DNA of 7,145 nt from an uncultured Bacteroidales bacterium (GCA_937915785.1 CALGGY010000107.1:1-7145), one strand, 5' to 3'; positions 1 through 7,060 are shown, numbered from the stretch's first letter. Numbers and translations: made by a program. Notes: a model not told the origin generated them from the letters alone.

Positions 1-5
1 CCTCC
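1..5 (-). promoter_or_regulatory. Probable ribosome binding site of an off-edge leftward gene
   Basis: Read on the minus strand, the last bases of the window are GGAGG, a strong Shine-Dalgarno core. It lies about 30 bases downstream of the expected start of the leftward promoter at 41-69. A gene starting just beyond the left edge would explain both. The start codon is outside the window, so this is an inference from promoter plus SD placement. Confidence 0.4.
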
Positions 6-40
6 GCCGCTCTTGATAAGGTATTCAGTTGACGGTGCCT

Positions 41-69
41 ATTATAGCATAGGCCCCTGCCCGCGTCAA
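41..69 (-). promoter_or_regulatory. Strong sigma-70/sigma-A type promoter firing leftward
   Basis: On the minus strand TTGACG (69 to 64) is followed by a 17-base spacer and a perfect TATAAT (46 to 41), preceded by TGC as an extended -10. The -35 matches the consensus at 5 of 6 positions and the spacing is ideal. Transcription would begin near position 34 and run off the left edge. The -35 box sits in the centre of a short inverted repeat (CCCGC at 60-64, GCGGG at 70-74), which could be an operator. This promoter type is normal for Bacillota and unlike the TAnnTTTG promoters of Bacteroidota, which helps assign the left end of the window. Confidence 0.6.
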
Positions 70-111
70 GCGGGGATGCCGGCATTCTTTTCGCGCGGTT
101 TCGACAAACGG

Positions 112-140
112 TGGATTTTGGCGGCGCGCTATGCTATAAT
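112..140 (+). promoter_or_regulatory. Extended -10 promoter of the glycosyltransferase gene
   Basis: A perfect TATAAT at 135-140 is preceded by TGC (132-134), an extended -10. At a 17-base spacing the -35 position (112-117) reads TGGATT, only 3 of 6 to consensus, so the promoter probably relies on the extended -10. A closer -35 match, TCGACA at 101-106, is too far away (28 bases). Transcription would start near 147, leaving a leader of about 30 bases that contains the RBS. Confidence 0.55.
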
Positions 141-163
141 AACGGTAATTCATACGCCCGCAC

Positions 164-170
164 AGGAGGG
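164..170 (+). promoter_or_regulatory. Consensus ribosome binding site setting the glycosyltransferase start
   Basis: AGGAGGG ends 7 bases before the ATG at 178. This fixes the start at 178 and not at the upstream in-frame TTG at 13. The extra residues from an upstream start would cross both divergent promoters and have no glycosyltransferase character. A Shine-Dalgarno sequence this strong is unusual for Bacteroidota and is not seen at the other starts in the window. Confidence 0.8.
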
Positions 171-177
171 AAACGGC

Positions 178-1656
178 ATGGATCAGCCAATGGTCAGCGT
201 CATCATGGCCGCGCATAACGCGCAGCGCTTTTTGCGCCAGGCCATGGACAGCGCCCTGGGGCAGACCTATCAAAACATAGAATTGATCGTCGTCAACGAC
301 GCTTCCACCGATGATACGCAGGCGATCATCGATACATACGGCGATCCGCGCGTCGTTTGCCTGCGCAATGAAACCAATCTGCATATCAGCGCCAGCACCA
401 ACCGGGGCATCGCCGCCAGCCACGGGGCGTATATCGCCATCCTGGACAGCGACGACGCCTGGTATCCCGAAAAGCTGCAAAAGCAGGTGGATTGGCTGGA
501 GGCGCACCCTGAGGACGGCGCCTGCTTTACCTGGGTCACGGTGGTGGACGCGGCGGGCAAGCCCTGGGACGAAAAGCAGGAAACGCTGGTTTCCACCTTC
601 CGGCAGCAGAACAGGCCGCGGCTGCAATGGCTGCACGATCTGACGCTGCTGGGCAACCGGCTGTGCCATCCGAGCGTAGTATATCGCCGCGAGGCGCTGG
701 AGCAGTGCGGCCCCTACGATGATTCGCTGGCCCAATTGCTGGATTATGAGGTTTATCTGCGGCTGCTGCAGCACGCCGGGCTGCACATCCTGTGCGAGCC
801 GCTGATGGATTACCGCCGCATTCATGATAAAAACAACAGCAACAGCGCCGAGCACGGCGCGGCCAAATACCGCGCGCGGAACGAATGGGCGCTGGTGATT
901 GCCGATTTTGTTGCCAACTACTTCACCCTCAAAGGGGATCACATAGCAACCGACTGGGTAAGCAAGTGGCTATGCATGATGGCTGACAACAGCTTTTGGG
1001 GCAAACCATGGACCGCCATCACCTATCTGTTTGTGCACCAACGTTTTTGGTCGGTTTTTGCAAACATAGTAGTGCTGACAGTGGCCGGACGCATCATATA
1101 CCACTACCGTGGCGGCCGCACATTTGCCACAACGTTTTTCTGTAGCGGATTGGCCGGTGCTCTGTCCGCCTTCCTGTTTGGCATGATAACTCCGGTGTTC
1201 GACCCGCTGTGCGGTGCCTCGCCTGCCGCCTTGGGAATGTTCATGGCAGTGGTGGGATACATGCCCGACTACGAAGTTTTTTTCTTCCCACGTCAGCAGC
1301 GCGGGTTCAAACTCAGGTACATAGCCTACATCTTTGTTGCCATCGACCTTTTGGGAGCCCTTTCGGCACAAAATATAGTGAACGTTGCCAACCTTGGCGG
1401 CGAGCTGTGCGGTTTTCTGATGCTTTACCTTCCCAAGGTTACCGGCGGCGTAAAGCTGAAATTCAAACGTCCCGAACGCAAAAAACATAGCAGCGGCAGC
1501 GCCCAGCGACCCATGACAGACGAGGAATACAACCGCCGCCGTGCCGAAAACGACCGCCGCATAGACGAAATACTCGACAAAATTTCAAAATCGGGATACG
1601 AAAAACTGACACCCGAAGAGAAGGAATTCCTGTTCAAATCGTCAAACAACCGCTGA
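178..1656 (+). CDS. In-frame hybrid: family 2 glycosyltransferase N-terminus fused to truncated rhomboid C-terminus
   Basis: Residues 1-240 of this 492-residue frame are a GT-A fold family 2 glycosyltransferase, which moves a sugar from a nucleotide-sugar donor to a glycan or lipid acceptor at the cytoplasmic face of the membrane. Visible motifs are VSVIMAAHN (6-14), VVNDASTDDT (38-47, nucleotide-binding Asp41), the metal-binding DSDD (90-93), the acceptor-side LLDYEVYLRL (187-196, in place of the usual ED-type motif) and YRRIHDKNNS (212-221). From about residue 241-250 the frame becomes a rhomboid protein lacking its N-terminus. The glycosyltransferase lacks the C-terminal stretch such proteins normally carry. 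Codon use changes at the same place: 1 of 12 Ile codons is ATA before it, 8 of 13 after. The frame is open, but a functional fusion is doubtful. A chimeric assembly joining a Bacillota and a Bacteroidota genome is the most likely cause. Acceptor and donor sugars cannot be told. Confidence 0.75.
   Translation: MDQPMVSVIMAAHNAQRFLRQAMDSALGQTYQNIELIVVNDASTDDTQAIIDTYGDPRVVCLRNETNLHISASTNRGIAASHGAYIAILDSDDAWYPEKLQKQVDWLEAHPEDGACFTWVTVVDAAGKPWDEKQETLVSTFRQQNRPRLQWLHDLTLLGNRLCHPSVVYRREALEQCGPYDDSLAQLLDYEVYLRLLQHAGLHILCEPLMDYRRIHDKNNSNSAEHGAAKYRARNEWALVIADFVANYFTLKGDHIATDWVSKWLCMMADNSFWGKPWTAITYLFVHQRFWSVFANIVVLTVAGRIIYHYRGGRTFATTFFCSGLAGALSAFLFGMITPVFDPLCGASPAALGMFMAVVGYMPDYEVFFFPRQQRGFKLRYIAYIFVAIDLLGALSAQNIVNVANLGGELCGFLMLYLPKVTGGVKLKFKRPERKKHSSGSAQRPMTDEEYNRRRAENDRRIDEILDKISKSGYEKLTPEEKEFLFKSSNNR
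890..930. other. Composition and phylum breakpoint
   Basis: Homology, codon use and gene completeness all switch here. To the left lie CTG/ATC/GCG-rich codons and glycosyltransferase sequence. To the right lie ATA- and ACA-containing codons and rhomboid sequence that starts mid-protein. The glycosyltransferase is recognisable to about 895; the rhomboid is clearly recognisable by about 930 (residues around GKPWTAITYLF follow at 275-285). I see no insertion sequence, direct repeat or attachment site at the join, so nothing in the sequence argues for a transposition or integration event. The exact base cannot be fixed by eye. Confidence 0.7.
916..1656 (+). other. Rhomboid-family membrane protein, N-terminally truncated, probable pseudoprotease
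   Basis: This is the rhomboid part of the hybrid frame. Rhomboids are intramembrane serine proteases with a Ser-His dyad. Numbering from ATG 178, hydrophobic segments lie near 292-309, 316-336, 343-361, 379-396 and 403-420, matching TM2 to TM6; TM1 and the cytoplasmic N-terminus are missing. The serine motif GASP is present (Ser348). The TM6 catalytic His, normally in an AHLGG-like context, is Asn405 (ANLGG). In the HxxxxHxxxN region of TM2 the first His (287) and the Asn (296) are kept but the second His is Ser292. Two of four active-site positions are therefore lost. The charged tail (about 446-488, EEYNRRRAENDRRIDEIL region) resembles the C-terminal extension of Bacteroidota rhomboids. The EEP gene follows after two bases, so the two were probably one operon in the original genome. 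The family call is firm; inactivity is inferred from residues. Confidence 0.75.
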
Positions 1657-1658
1657 AC

Positions 1659-2702
1659 ATGAAAAAGTTCATGAAAATAGTGATAATACCCCTCAACGCT
1701 CTGGCGGCACTTGCACTGCTTGTTTCGTCGGCAGCAGGACTGATAAAGCCTTCGGCAAACATATTTGTGTCGCTAGCAAGCTACTGTTACCTGATACTGT
1801 TTTTCCTAAACCTGCTTTTCGCCATTTTCTGGCTTTGCCTCAAAAGCAAATGGTGTCTGCTCTCGATAGCCGTTATTTTACTGAAGTTCAACTACATACA
1901 CCGCTATATACAGATAGGTGGCACCGACAACGTGGAAAACCTTTCGAAAGACGACATTAAAGTACTGAGTTTCAACGTCAACATCTTCAAATGGAGCGAT
2001 TCGGCCTCGCTCGGCACATTGAACATAATTCGCAACGAAGCACCCGATATCATCTGTTTTCAGGAATTTTTCACTCACCTCTCCTACCCTATCATCGACA
2101 CCATGAACGCATTGGGATACAAGCATTTCCATCATTATATGAACAATTCGAAAGGCGTTTACGGATGCACCACTTTTTCCAAGTATCGCATTATAAACCA
2201 AGGCATTGTGGCCAACACCCGCAACATTTTCACCGACATAGTGTGTGCCAACGACACCATACGTGTGTACAACGTCCACCTCAACTCGTACCACCTCGAC
2301 GCCAGCGACGAAGCCGAAATAGACAAGATGAGCCACGGCAAGGTGGAGAGCACCAGCCGCCGCACCATGCGAAAATTCAAATCCACACTGTTGAAACACG
2401 AAACCGAGGTGGCACTGCTCGAAAAAGACATAGAACAATGTCGCTACCCCTCGCTGCTTTGCGGCGATTTCAACGACCCGCCCGCATCGTATGCATACAA
2501 CAGGCTGATAAGCCACTACAACGACGCTTTCTGCAAAGAAGGCAACGGCTTCGGAACCACCTACAACGGCAATTTCCCGGCTTTCCGTATCGACTACATC
2601 CTGTTCGACAAACATTTCGAAGCCCTGTCGTACAAACGGCTGAAAAGCGACATATCGGACCACTACCCTCTTATAGCCACCTTTAATTTCGACAGGCAAT
2701 AG
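1659..2702 (+). CDS. Membrane-anchored endonuclease/exonuclease/phosphatase (EEP) family protein
   Basis: The 347-residue protein begins with three hydrophobic segments (about 5-27, 36-60, 64-80), followed by an EEP (DNase I / Mg-dependent phosphodiesterase fold) domain from about 100 to the end. The catalytic motifs are complete: LSFNVN (103-108), ICFQEF with Glu136, YNVHLNS with His207 and Asn209, LLCGDFND with Asp270, Asn272 and Asp273, RIDYIL with Asp312, and SDH with Asp334-His335. It should be an active metal-dependent phosphoesterase. The family acts on nucleic acids, phosphoinositides or sphingomyelin, and the substrate cannot be chosen here. The odd number of membrane segments leaves the side of the membrane on which the domain sits open. 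The ATG at 1659 is two bases after the rhomboid stop and has no SD, suggesting translational coupling; Met5 is an alternative start. Codon use is Bacteroidota-like and it converges with mfd. Confidence 0.85.
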   Translation: MKKFMKIVIIPLNALAALALLVSSAAGLIKPSANIFVSLASYCYLILFFLNLLFAIFWLCLKSKWCLLSIAVILLKFNYIHRYIQIGGTDNVENLSKDDIKVLSFNVNIFKWSDSASLGTLNIIRNEAPDIICFQEFFTHLSYPIIDTMNALGYKHFHHYMNNSKGVYGCTTFSKYRIINQGIVANTRNIFTDIVCANDTIRVYNVHLNSYHLDASDEAEIDKMSHGKVESTSRRTMRKFKSTLLKHETEVALLEKDIEQCRYPSLLCGDFNDPPASYAYNRLISHYNDAFCKEGNGFGTTYNGNFPAFRIDYILFDKHFEALSYKRLKSDISDHYPLIATFNFDRQ

Positions 2703-2785
2703 CAGGGCAACCAACAAAAGACTGCCGGACAACGCCAAAAACATTGCAAGTTGCTGCACTACGTGCCAGTTCTCGGCACATCGAG
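2703..2785. other. Convergent intergenic gap without a clear terminator
   Basis: These 83 bases lie between the converging EEP and mfd stops. The only structure I see is a weak hairpin, GTGCC (2763-2767) with GGCAC (2775-2779) around a 7-base loop, with no T-tract in either direction. No ORF or promoter stands out. Termination here may be Rho-dependent, or the two transcripts may overlap. Confidence 0.4.
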
Positions 2786-5700
2786 TTATTCAGCAATACC
2801 ACTCAGTTTTTTCATGCAGAGTATTGCCTGCGAGATAGTTTTTATCGGATCCACCGTAAGGGTCAGTTTGTCGGCATTTTCTTTCAGAAAACATGCACGC
2901 GGATTACGCTGCACAAAATCTATCACCGTGCCAAAAGTTTTCGACTGATAGAAGGGGCTTTTGGGGTCGGAAACGAAATTGCACGTCATCTTGCCGTTGC
3001 GCAGAATCAGTTTCTCCACCCCCATTCCCTTGGCCATACGCCTCAGTTTTATGGTCTCCACCAGCTCGCGGGTGGGCTTGGGCAGCGGTCCGAAACGGTC
3101 AGTGAGACGTTGCTTGTAAGCTTCCAGCTCATCGTCGGAAACAAGGTCGTTGAGCTCTTTGTACAACGCCACGCGTTCGCGGATGTTGGACACATACTCG
3201 TCGGGGATAAGCACCTCGAGGTCGGTTTGTATCTGGCATTCAGGCACATAGTCGGAATTTTGGACAATTTCGTTGGCATACAAGTCGCGAAACTCCGTGG
3301 TTTTCAGCTCTTCGATAGCCTCGTTGAGGATTTTGTGGTACATGTTGTAACCTATTTCGGAGATGAAACCGCTCTGTTCTGCGCCCAGAATGTTGCCCGC
3401 CCCGCGTATGTCGAGGTCGCGCATGGCTATGTTGAACCCGCTGCCGATGTTCGAGAATTCCTCGATGGCACGCAGGCGTCGCCGGGCGTCGTCGGTAAGT
3501 GCCGCAAACGATGGTACCATAAGGTAGCAGAAGGCCTTTTTGTTGGAACGCCCCACACGTCCGCGCAGCTGGTGCAGGTCGCTGAGGCCGAAATTCTGGG
3601 CGTTGTTTATTATAATGGTGTTGGCGTTGGGTATGTCCAAACCGTTTTCCACAATGGTGGTGGACACCAGCACGTCGATGTCGCCGGCAATGAAATCCAT
3701 CAGCACACGTTCAAGTTTTTCGCCTTCCATTTGTCCGTGGCCTATGGCAATGCGGGCGTCGGGCACAAGGCGTTGCACAAGGGCACCCATGCTAACAAGG
3801 TTTTCCACACGGTTGCTTACAAAGAACACCTGCCCTCCGCGCGAGAGCTCGTAAAGAATGGCATCGCGCAACATCTCTTCGGAAAACACGTCGAGCACAG
3901 TCTCCACCGGCTGGCGGTTGGGCGGTGCGGTATTTATCACCGAAAGGTCGCGAGCCCCCATCAGCGAGAACTGAAGGGTTCGCGGTATAGGAGTGGCGGT
4001 GAGCGTAAGGCTGTCCACATTCACCTTCATCTGCCGCAGTTTTTCTTTCACGCTTACGCCGAATTTCTGCTCCTCGTCGATGATAAGCAGTCCCAAGTCC
4101 TTGAATTTCACGCTTTTGTTGGTAATGGCGTGTGTGCCGATAAGAATATCAATCTTGCCTTCGGCCAACTCCTTGTAAATCAAGGTTTTCTGCTTGGCAG
4201 TTTTGAACCGGTTGATATATTCCACCCGGCAGGGCATGTCTTTAAGGCGCTCGCAGAAAGTGTTGTAGTGCTGCAGTGCCAGAATGGTGGTGGGCACAAG
4301 CACTGCCACCTGCTTGCTGTCGCACACGGCTTTGAAGGCCGCGCGTATGGCCACCTCGGTTTTGCCGAAACCCACGTCGCCGCACACAAGTCGGTCCATG
4401 GGTGTGGACGATTCCATGTCGTGCTTCACATCGCGAGTGGCCTTGTATTGGTCGGGGGTGTCCTCGTACATAAAGGACGCCTCCAGCTCGGTTTGCAGAT
4501 ACGAGTCGGCCGAAAAGGCAAAGCCCTTGGAGGCCTTGCGCTGTGCGTAGAGTTTTATCAGGTCCTTGGCAATGTCCTTTACCCGCTGTTTGGTTTTCTG
4601 TTTCAGAGCCTGCCACGACGGCGACCCCAACCGGTTGAGGGTGGGTGCCACGCCCTCTTTGCCAATGTAGCGGCTTATTTTGTGCAGGCTGTGGATGCTT
4701 ATGTAAAGCACGCTGTTATCCTTGTAAATCAAGCGGATAGCCTCCTGCATCTTGCCGTTCACGTCAATTTTTTCCAAGCCCGAGAAACGTCCTACGCCAT
4801 AGTCGATATGTGTAATGTAGTCGCCTGGCTTGAGCTCGAAAAGCTCTTTCATGGTGAGGCTCTCGCGGGCGTCGCGGAAATCCTTGACCTTGTATTTGTG
4901 GTAACGCTCGAAAATCTGGTGGTCGGTGAAACAGAGGGTTTTGTGGCCGCTGTCGATAAATCCTGCAGAAAGCGAGAAATCCAAGAACTCCACATTTTCG
5001 GGAGGCATTCCCAATTGTGCAAACACATCCTCCAAACGCTTGCGCTGACGCTGGTTTTCTACACATACAAAAGTGTTGAACGACTGTTCGCGGTAGTTGC
5101 CGAGCGAGTCCACCAGCATCTGGAACTGTTTGTTGAAAGCCGGCTGCACATCGGCGTTTATCACCACCTGCCGCGCCTCGATGAAATACTGCGTGGGGCC
5201 GTACTCTACGATATTCTTTTTCAGTAGATTGGCAAGAAAATCCTTGTCGTCGCTGTAGAGTGCCTGCGGTGGCAGCTGCTCCACGGTGGATTTCAGTGTG
5301 GCGAAAATCTGCTCTGCTTTGGCATAATCCTGCCCGATTTTTTCCACCGCCGACAGCATGCTTTCCACAAAAATGGTGTCGTTTGGCGTAAGGTATTGCA
5401 GCAGCGACACTTTGGTATCGATTGTGGCACCCATAGATTTGTGTTCTATGTCGGGGATTATGGTAATGGAATTCTGTTTCCGCACCGACAGCTGGCTCAC
5501 CGGGTCGAAGGTTCGAAGCGACTCCACGCTTTCGCCGAAGAATTCGATACGGAAAGGATGTTCGCTGGAGAACGAGAACACGTCTATTATGCCGCCGCGT
5601 AGTGCATACTGTCCGGGCTCCACCACAAAATCGGCACGCACAAAATTGCCGTCGTCCAGCATATCCACCATGTCGTCGATGGTGAGGTTGTCGCCCACAG

Positions 5701-6151
5701 CAATACTTATAGTGTTGTTTTCCAGAAGTTTAGGCGACACCACTTTTTCCGACAGTGCTTCGGGGTAGGTTACCACAATGGGGTGCTGGCTGGCGTTGAG
5801 GCGTTTCATCACCTCCGAACGGAGGAGCATGTTGCTGTTTTCTATCTCGTCGAAATCGTAGGGTTTGCGGCTCGAAGAGGGGAACAGGAGTACCGTTTTC
5901 TGCGAGAGCTCGGTATCTGTTTCGCCAAAAAGCGCCTCGATGTCGTTGCAAAGGTAGTAGGCGCGCTCCTTGCTGTCGGCAACAAAAAGCAGGGTGCGGT
6001 TTGGCAGCAGTTTGTACGAGGCTGCTCCGAGCACAGCGGCCACAGACCCTGCCAAGCCTTTAAGCCTGAGACGCACGTTGTTGCCCGAAAGGTTTTGGGC
6101 CACCTGTTTCACTTCGTTGGTGGCTGTGTAGATTTCCAGCAGTCGGTTCAT
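2786..6151 (-). CDS. mfd: Transcription-repair coupling factor Mfd
   Basis: Mfd is a cytoplasmic ATP-dependent DNA translocase that pushes stalled RNA polymerase off DNA lesions and recruits UvrA for nucleotide excision repair. The 1121-residue length matches the family (E. coli 1148). Domains in order: UvrB-like UvrA-interaction region (about 20-330, with RGGIIDVFS at 185-193), the CarD-like RNA polymerase interaction domain (about 440-510, PGDYITHIDYGVGRFSGLE), a linker, then superfamily 2 helicase lobes with Walker A GDVGFGKTE (591-599), DEEQ box (692-695), TATPIPRTL (718-726), STTIVENGLDIP (830-841) and QLRGRVGRS (861-869). The translocation motif RGAGNILG (916-923) and a C-terminal D7 domain (about 970-1080) follow. 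Met at 6151 (MNRLLEIY) was chosen because an upstream in-frame start at 6190 would read through the kce terminator. There is no SD, as expected for Bacteroidota. No damage or missing motif was seen. Confidence 0.96.
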   Translation of the reverse strand: MNRLLEIYTATNEVKQVAQNLSGNNVRLRLKGLAGSVAAVLGAASYKLLPNRTLLFVADSKERAYYLCNDIEALFGETDTELSQKTVLLFPSSSRKPYDFDEIENSNMLLRSEVMKRLNASQHPIVVTYPEALSEKVVSPKLLENNTISIAVGDNLTIDDMVDMLDDGNFVRADFVVEPGQYALRGGIIDVFSFSSEHPFRIEFFGESVESLRTFDPVSQLSVRKQNSITIIPDIEHKSMGATIDTKVSLLQYLTPNDTIFVESMLSAVEKIGQDYAKAEQIFATLKSTVEQLPPQALYSDDKDFLANLLKKNIVEYGPTQYFIEARQVVINADVQPAFNKQFQMLVDSLGNYREQSFNTFVCVENQRQRKRLEDVFAQLGMPPENVEFLDFSLSAGFIDSGHKTLCFTDHQIFERYHKYKVKDFRDARESLTMKELFELKPGDYITHIDYGVGRFSGLEKIDVNGKMQEAIRLIYKDNSVLYISIHSLHKISRYIGKEGVAPTLNRLGSPSWQALKQKTKQRVKDIAKDLIKLYAQRKASKGFAFSADSYLQTELEASFMYEDTPDQYKATRDVKHDMESSTPMDRLVCGDVGFGKTEVAIRAAFKAVCDSKQVAVLVPTTILALQHYNTFCERLKDMPCRVEYINRFKTAKQKTLIYKELAEGKIDILIGTHAITNKSVKFKDLGLLIIDEEQKFGVSVKEKLRQMKVNVDSLTLTATPIPRTLQFSLMGARDLSVINTAPPNRQPVETVLDVFSEEMLRDAILYELSRGGQVFFVSNRVENLVSMGALVQRLVPDARIAIGHGQMEGEKLERVLMDFIAGDIDVLVSTTIVENGLDIPNANTIIINNAQNFGLSDLHQLRGRVGRSNKKAFCYLMVPSFAALTDDARRRLRAIEEFSNIGSGFNIAMRDLDIRGAGNILGAEQSGFISEIGYNMYHKILNEAIEELKTTEFRDLYANEIVQNSDYVPECQIQTDLEVLIPDEYVSNIRERVALYKELNDLVSDDELEAYKQRLTDRFGPLPKPTRELVETIKLRRMAKGMGVEKLILRNGKMTCNFVSDPKSPFYQSKTFGTVIDFVQRNPRACFLKENADKLTLTVDPIKTISQAILCMKKLSGIAE

Positions 6152-6172
6152 AATGGGTATTGCACAAACGGT

Positions 6173-6206
6173 AAAAGGGCATTTCCCCAAAAAAGGGAAA
6201 TGCCTT
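6173..6206 (-). terminator. Rho-independent terminator after kce
   Basis: GGCATTTCCC (6178-6187) and GGGAAATGCC (6195-6204) form a perfect 10-bp stem with a 7-base loop. It can extend by one G-T and one A-T pair, and on the minus strand it runs into TTTT (6176-6173). It begins 24 bases after the kce stop, so it most likely ends the kce transcript. It finishes only 21 bases before the mfd ATG. The T-run is short, so some readthrough into mfd is likely. Confidence 0.75.
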
Positions 6207-6229
6207 GCAGGTTATTTCTTTCGATGAAA

Positions 6230-7060
6230 CTATCTGGCTTTGAGGCCAAGAATTTGGCGAGCTTCGTCGGAGGTTGCTATCTCTCTGCCCAGCTCTTTGG
6301 CGATGCGCACCACTTTAGAAACCAGTTCGCCGTTGGATTTTGCCAGCACTCCACGTTCGAGGTAGAGGTTGTCCTCAAATCCCACGCGCACGTTGCCGCC
6401 CATAGCTATTGCAGCAGCTGCCATCGGGAAAGCGTGGCGGCCTATGCCGGTAACTGTCCATGTGGAGCCGGCGGGGATGCTGTTCACCAGCCAGCAGAGG
6501 TTGGGCACGGTGGCGGGGGTGCATCCGGGCACGCCCAGCACAAAGTTGAACTGCATGGGTGCTCCGGGAGCCTGACCTTTGCGGGCCATGGTGAGTATGG
6601 TGTCCAGATGTCCCATCTCGAAACACTCGTATTCAGGTTTGATGCCACGTTCCATCATGCGTTTGCCGAAAGCGCGCATGGTGGGCATGGTGTTGTCGAA
6701 AATTTCGTCGCCAAAGTTGCAGGTGCCGCAGTCGAGGGTGGCCATTTCGGGCACGGGGGTGGTGTCGGTGCTCTGCAGACGTTCGTCGGGGGTCATTCCC
6801 ACGGCGCCGCCGGTGGAGGGTATCAGTATCACGTCGGGGCATACTTTGAGGATGGCTTCGGTGCATTCTTGGAAACGGTCGCGGCTTTGGGTGGGGGTGC
6901 CGTCGTCGAAACGCACGTGCAGGTGCACAATGGCGGCGCCGGCATCGTGTGCCGACTTGGCTTCGCGCACTATCTCCTCAACTGTGTAAGGCACTGCGGG
7001 GTTCTGTTCTTTGGTTACTTCTGCGCCACAGATGGCGGCGGTTATTATCAGTTTGTCCAT
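6230..7060 (-). CDS. kce: 3-keto-5-aminohexanoate cleavage enzyme (BKACE/DUF849 family)
   Basis: Kce converts 5-amino-3-oxohexanoate plus acetyl-CoA into 3-aminobutyryl-CoA plus acetoacetate, a late step of anaerobic lysine fermentation to acetate and butyrate. The 276-residue protein has the family's usual length and TIM-barrel sequence. By comparison with the characterised enzyme from Candidatus Cloacimonas (from memory), Glu14, the zinc ligands His46 and His48 (HLHVR), Ser82 (PSTGG) and the C-terminal RVGFED block (Arg225, Glu229, Asp230) are all present. The TLDCGTCNFG stretch (108-117) is also typical. The BKACE family includes enzymes for other beta-keto acids, but the close match at the N-terminus (ITAAICGAEVTKEQ) favours true Kce. 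The ATG at 7060 is preferred over an in-frame TTG at 7078, which would fall in the probable promoter. It is followed by a terminator and preceded, after 42 bases, by the end of another gene on the same strand. Confidence 0.88.
   Translation of the reverse strand: MDKLIITAAICGAEVTKEQNPAVPYTVEEIVREAKSAHDAGAAIVHLHVRFDDGTPTQSRDRFQECTEAILKVCPDVILIPSTGGAVGMTPDERLQSTDTTPVPEMATLDCGTCNFGDEIFDNTMPTMRAFGKRMMERGIKPEYECFEMGHLDTILTMARKGQAPGAPMQFNFVLGVPGCTPATVPNLCWLVNSIPAGSTWTVTGIGRHAFPMAAAAIAMGGNVRVGFEDNLYLERGVLAKSNGELVSKVVRIAKELGREIATSDEARQILGLKAR

Larger units (their letters stand above)
40..141. repeat. 13-bp inverted repeat covering two divergent -10 regions
   Basis: CTATGCTATAATA occurs on the plus strand at 129-141 and identically on the minus strand at 52-40, with 76 bases between the arms. 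Each copy holds an extended -10 (TGC-TATAAT), so the two promoters point away from each other. The identity reaches a few bases beyond the hexamer on both sides, more than two -10 boxes need to share. It may reflect co-regulation of the two genes, or chance added to promoter consensus. Confidence 0.6.

Noticed and set aside
3..32. Possible C-terminus of a plus-strand gene entering from the left edge (nine codons to TGA at 30-32)
   Set aside because: Nine codons are not evidence of coding, and the strong leftward promoter and edge SD point to divergent genes.
60..88. Hairpin CCCGC-GTCAA-GCGGG followed by a nearby TTTT, as a terminator
   Set aside because: The stem is only 5 bp and the T-run is over 10 bases away, after another palindrome. 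The element is better explained as sequence around the leftward -35.
13..177. In-frame TTG-initiated N-terminal extension of the glycosyltransferase
   Set aside because: The extension overlaps the promoters and has no glycosyltransferase features. The ATG at 178 has a consensus RBS and begins directly before the conserved first beta strand.
25..942. A 305-codon minus-strand frame opposite the glycosyltransferase
   Set aside because: It is in codon register with the glycosyltransferase and shows no family motif. It would also run through both divergent promoters.
2744..5227. An 827-codon open frame on the plus strand opposite mfd
   Set aside because: Its codons coincide exactly with mfd codons read backwards, so stops arise only where mfd uses TTA, CTA or TCA. 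Avoidance of those codons keeps it open; it finally ends at an mfd CTA. The protein has no recognisable domain, while mfd on the other strand is complete.
6152..6190. Longer mfd start at 6190 adding 13 residues
   Set aside because: The added codons come from the terminator stem and poly-A loop, and MNRLLEIY at 6151 is a normal Mfd N-terminus.
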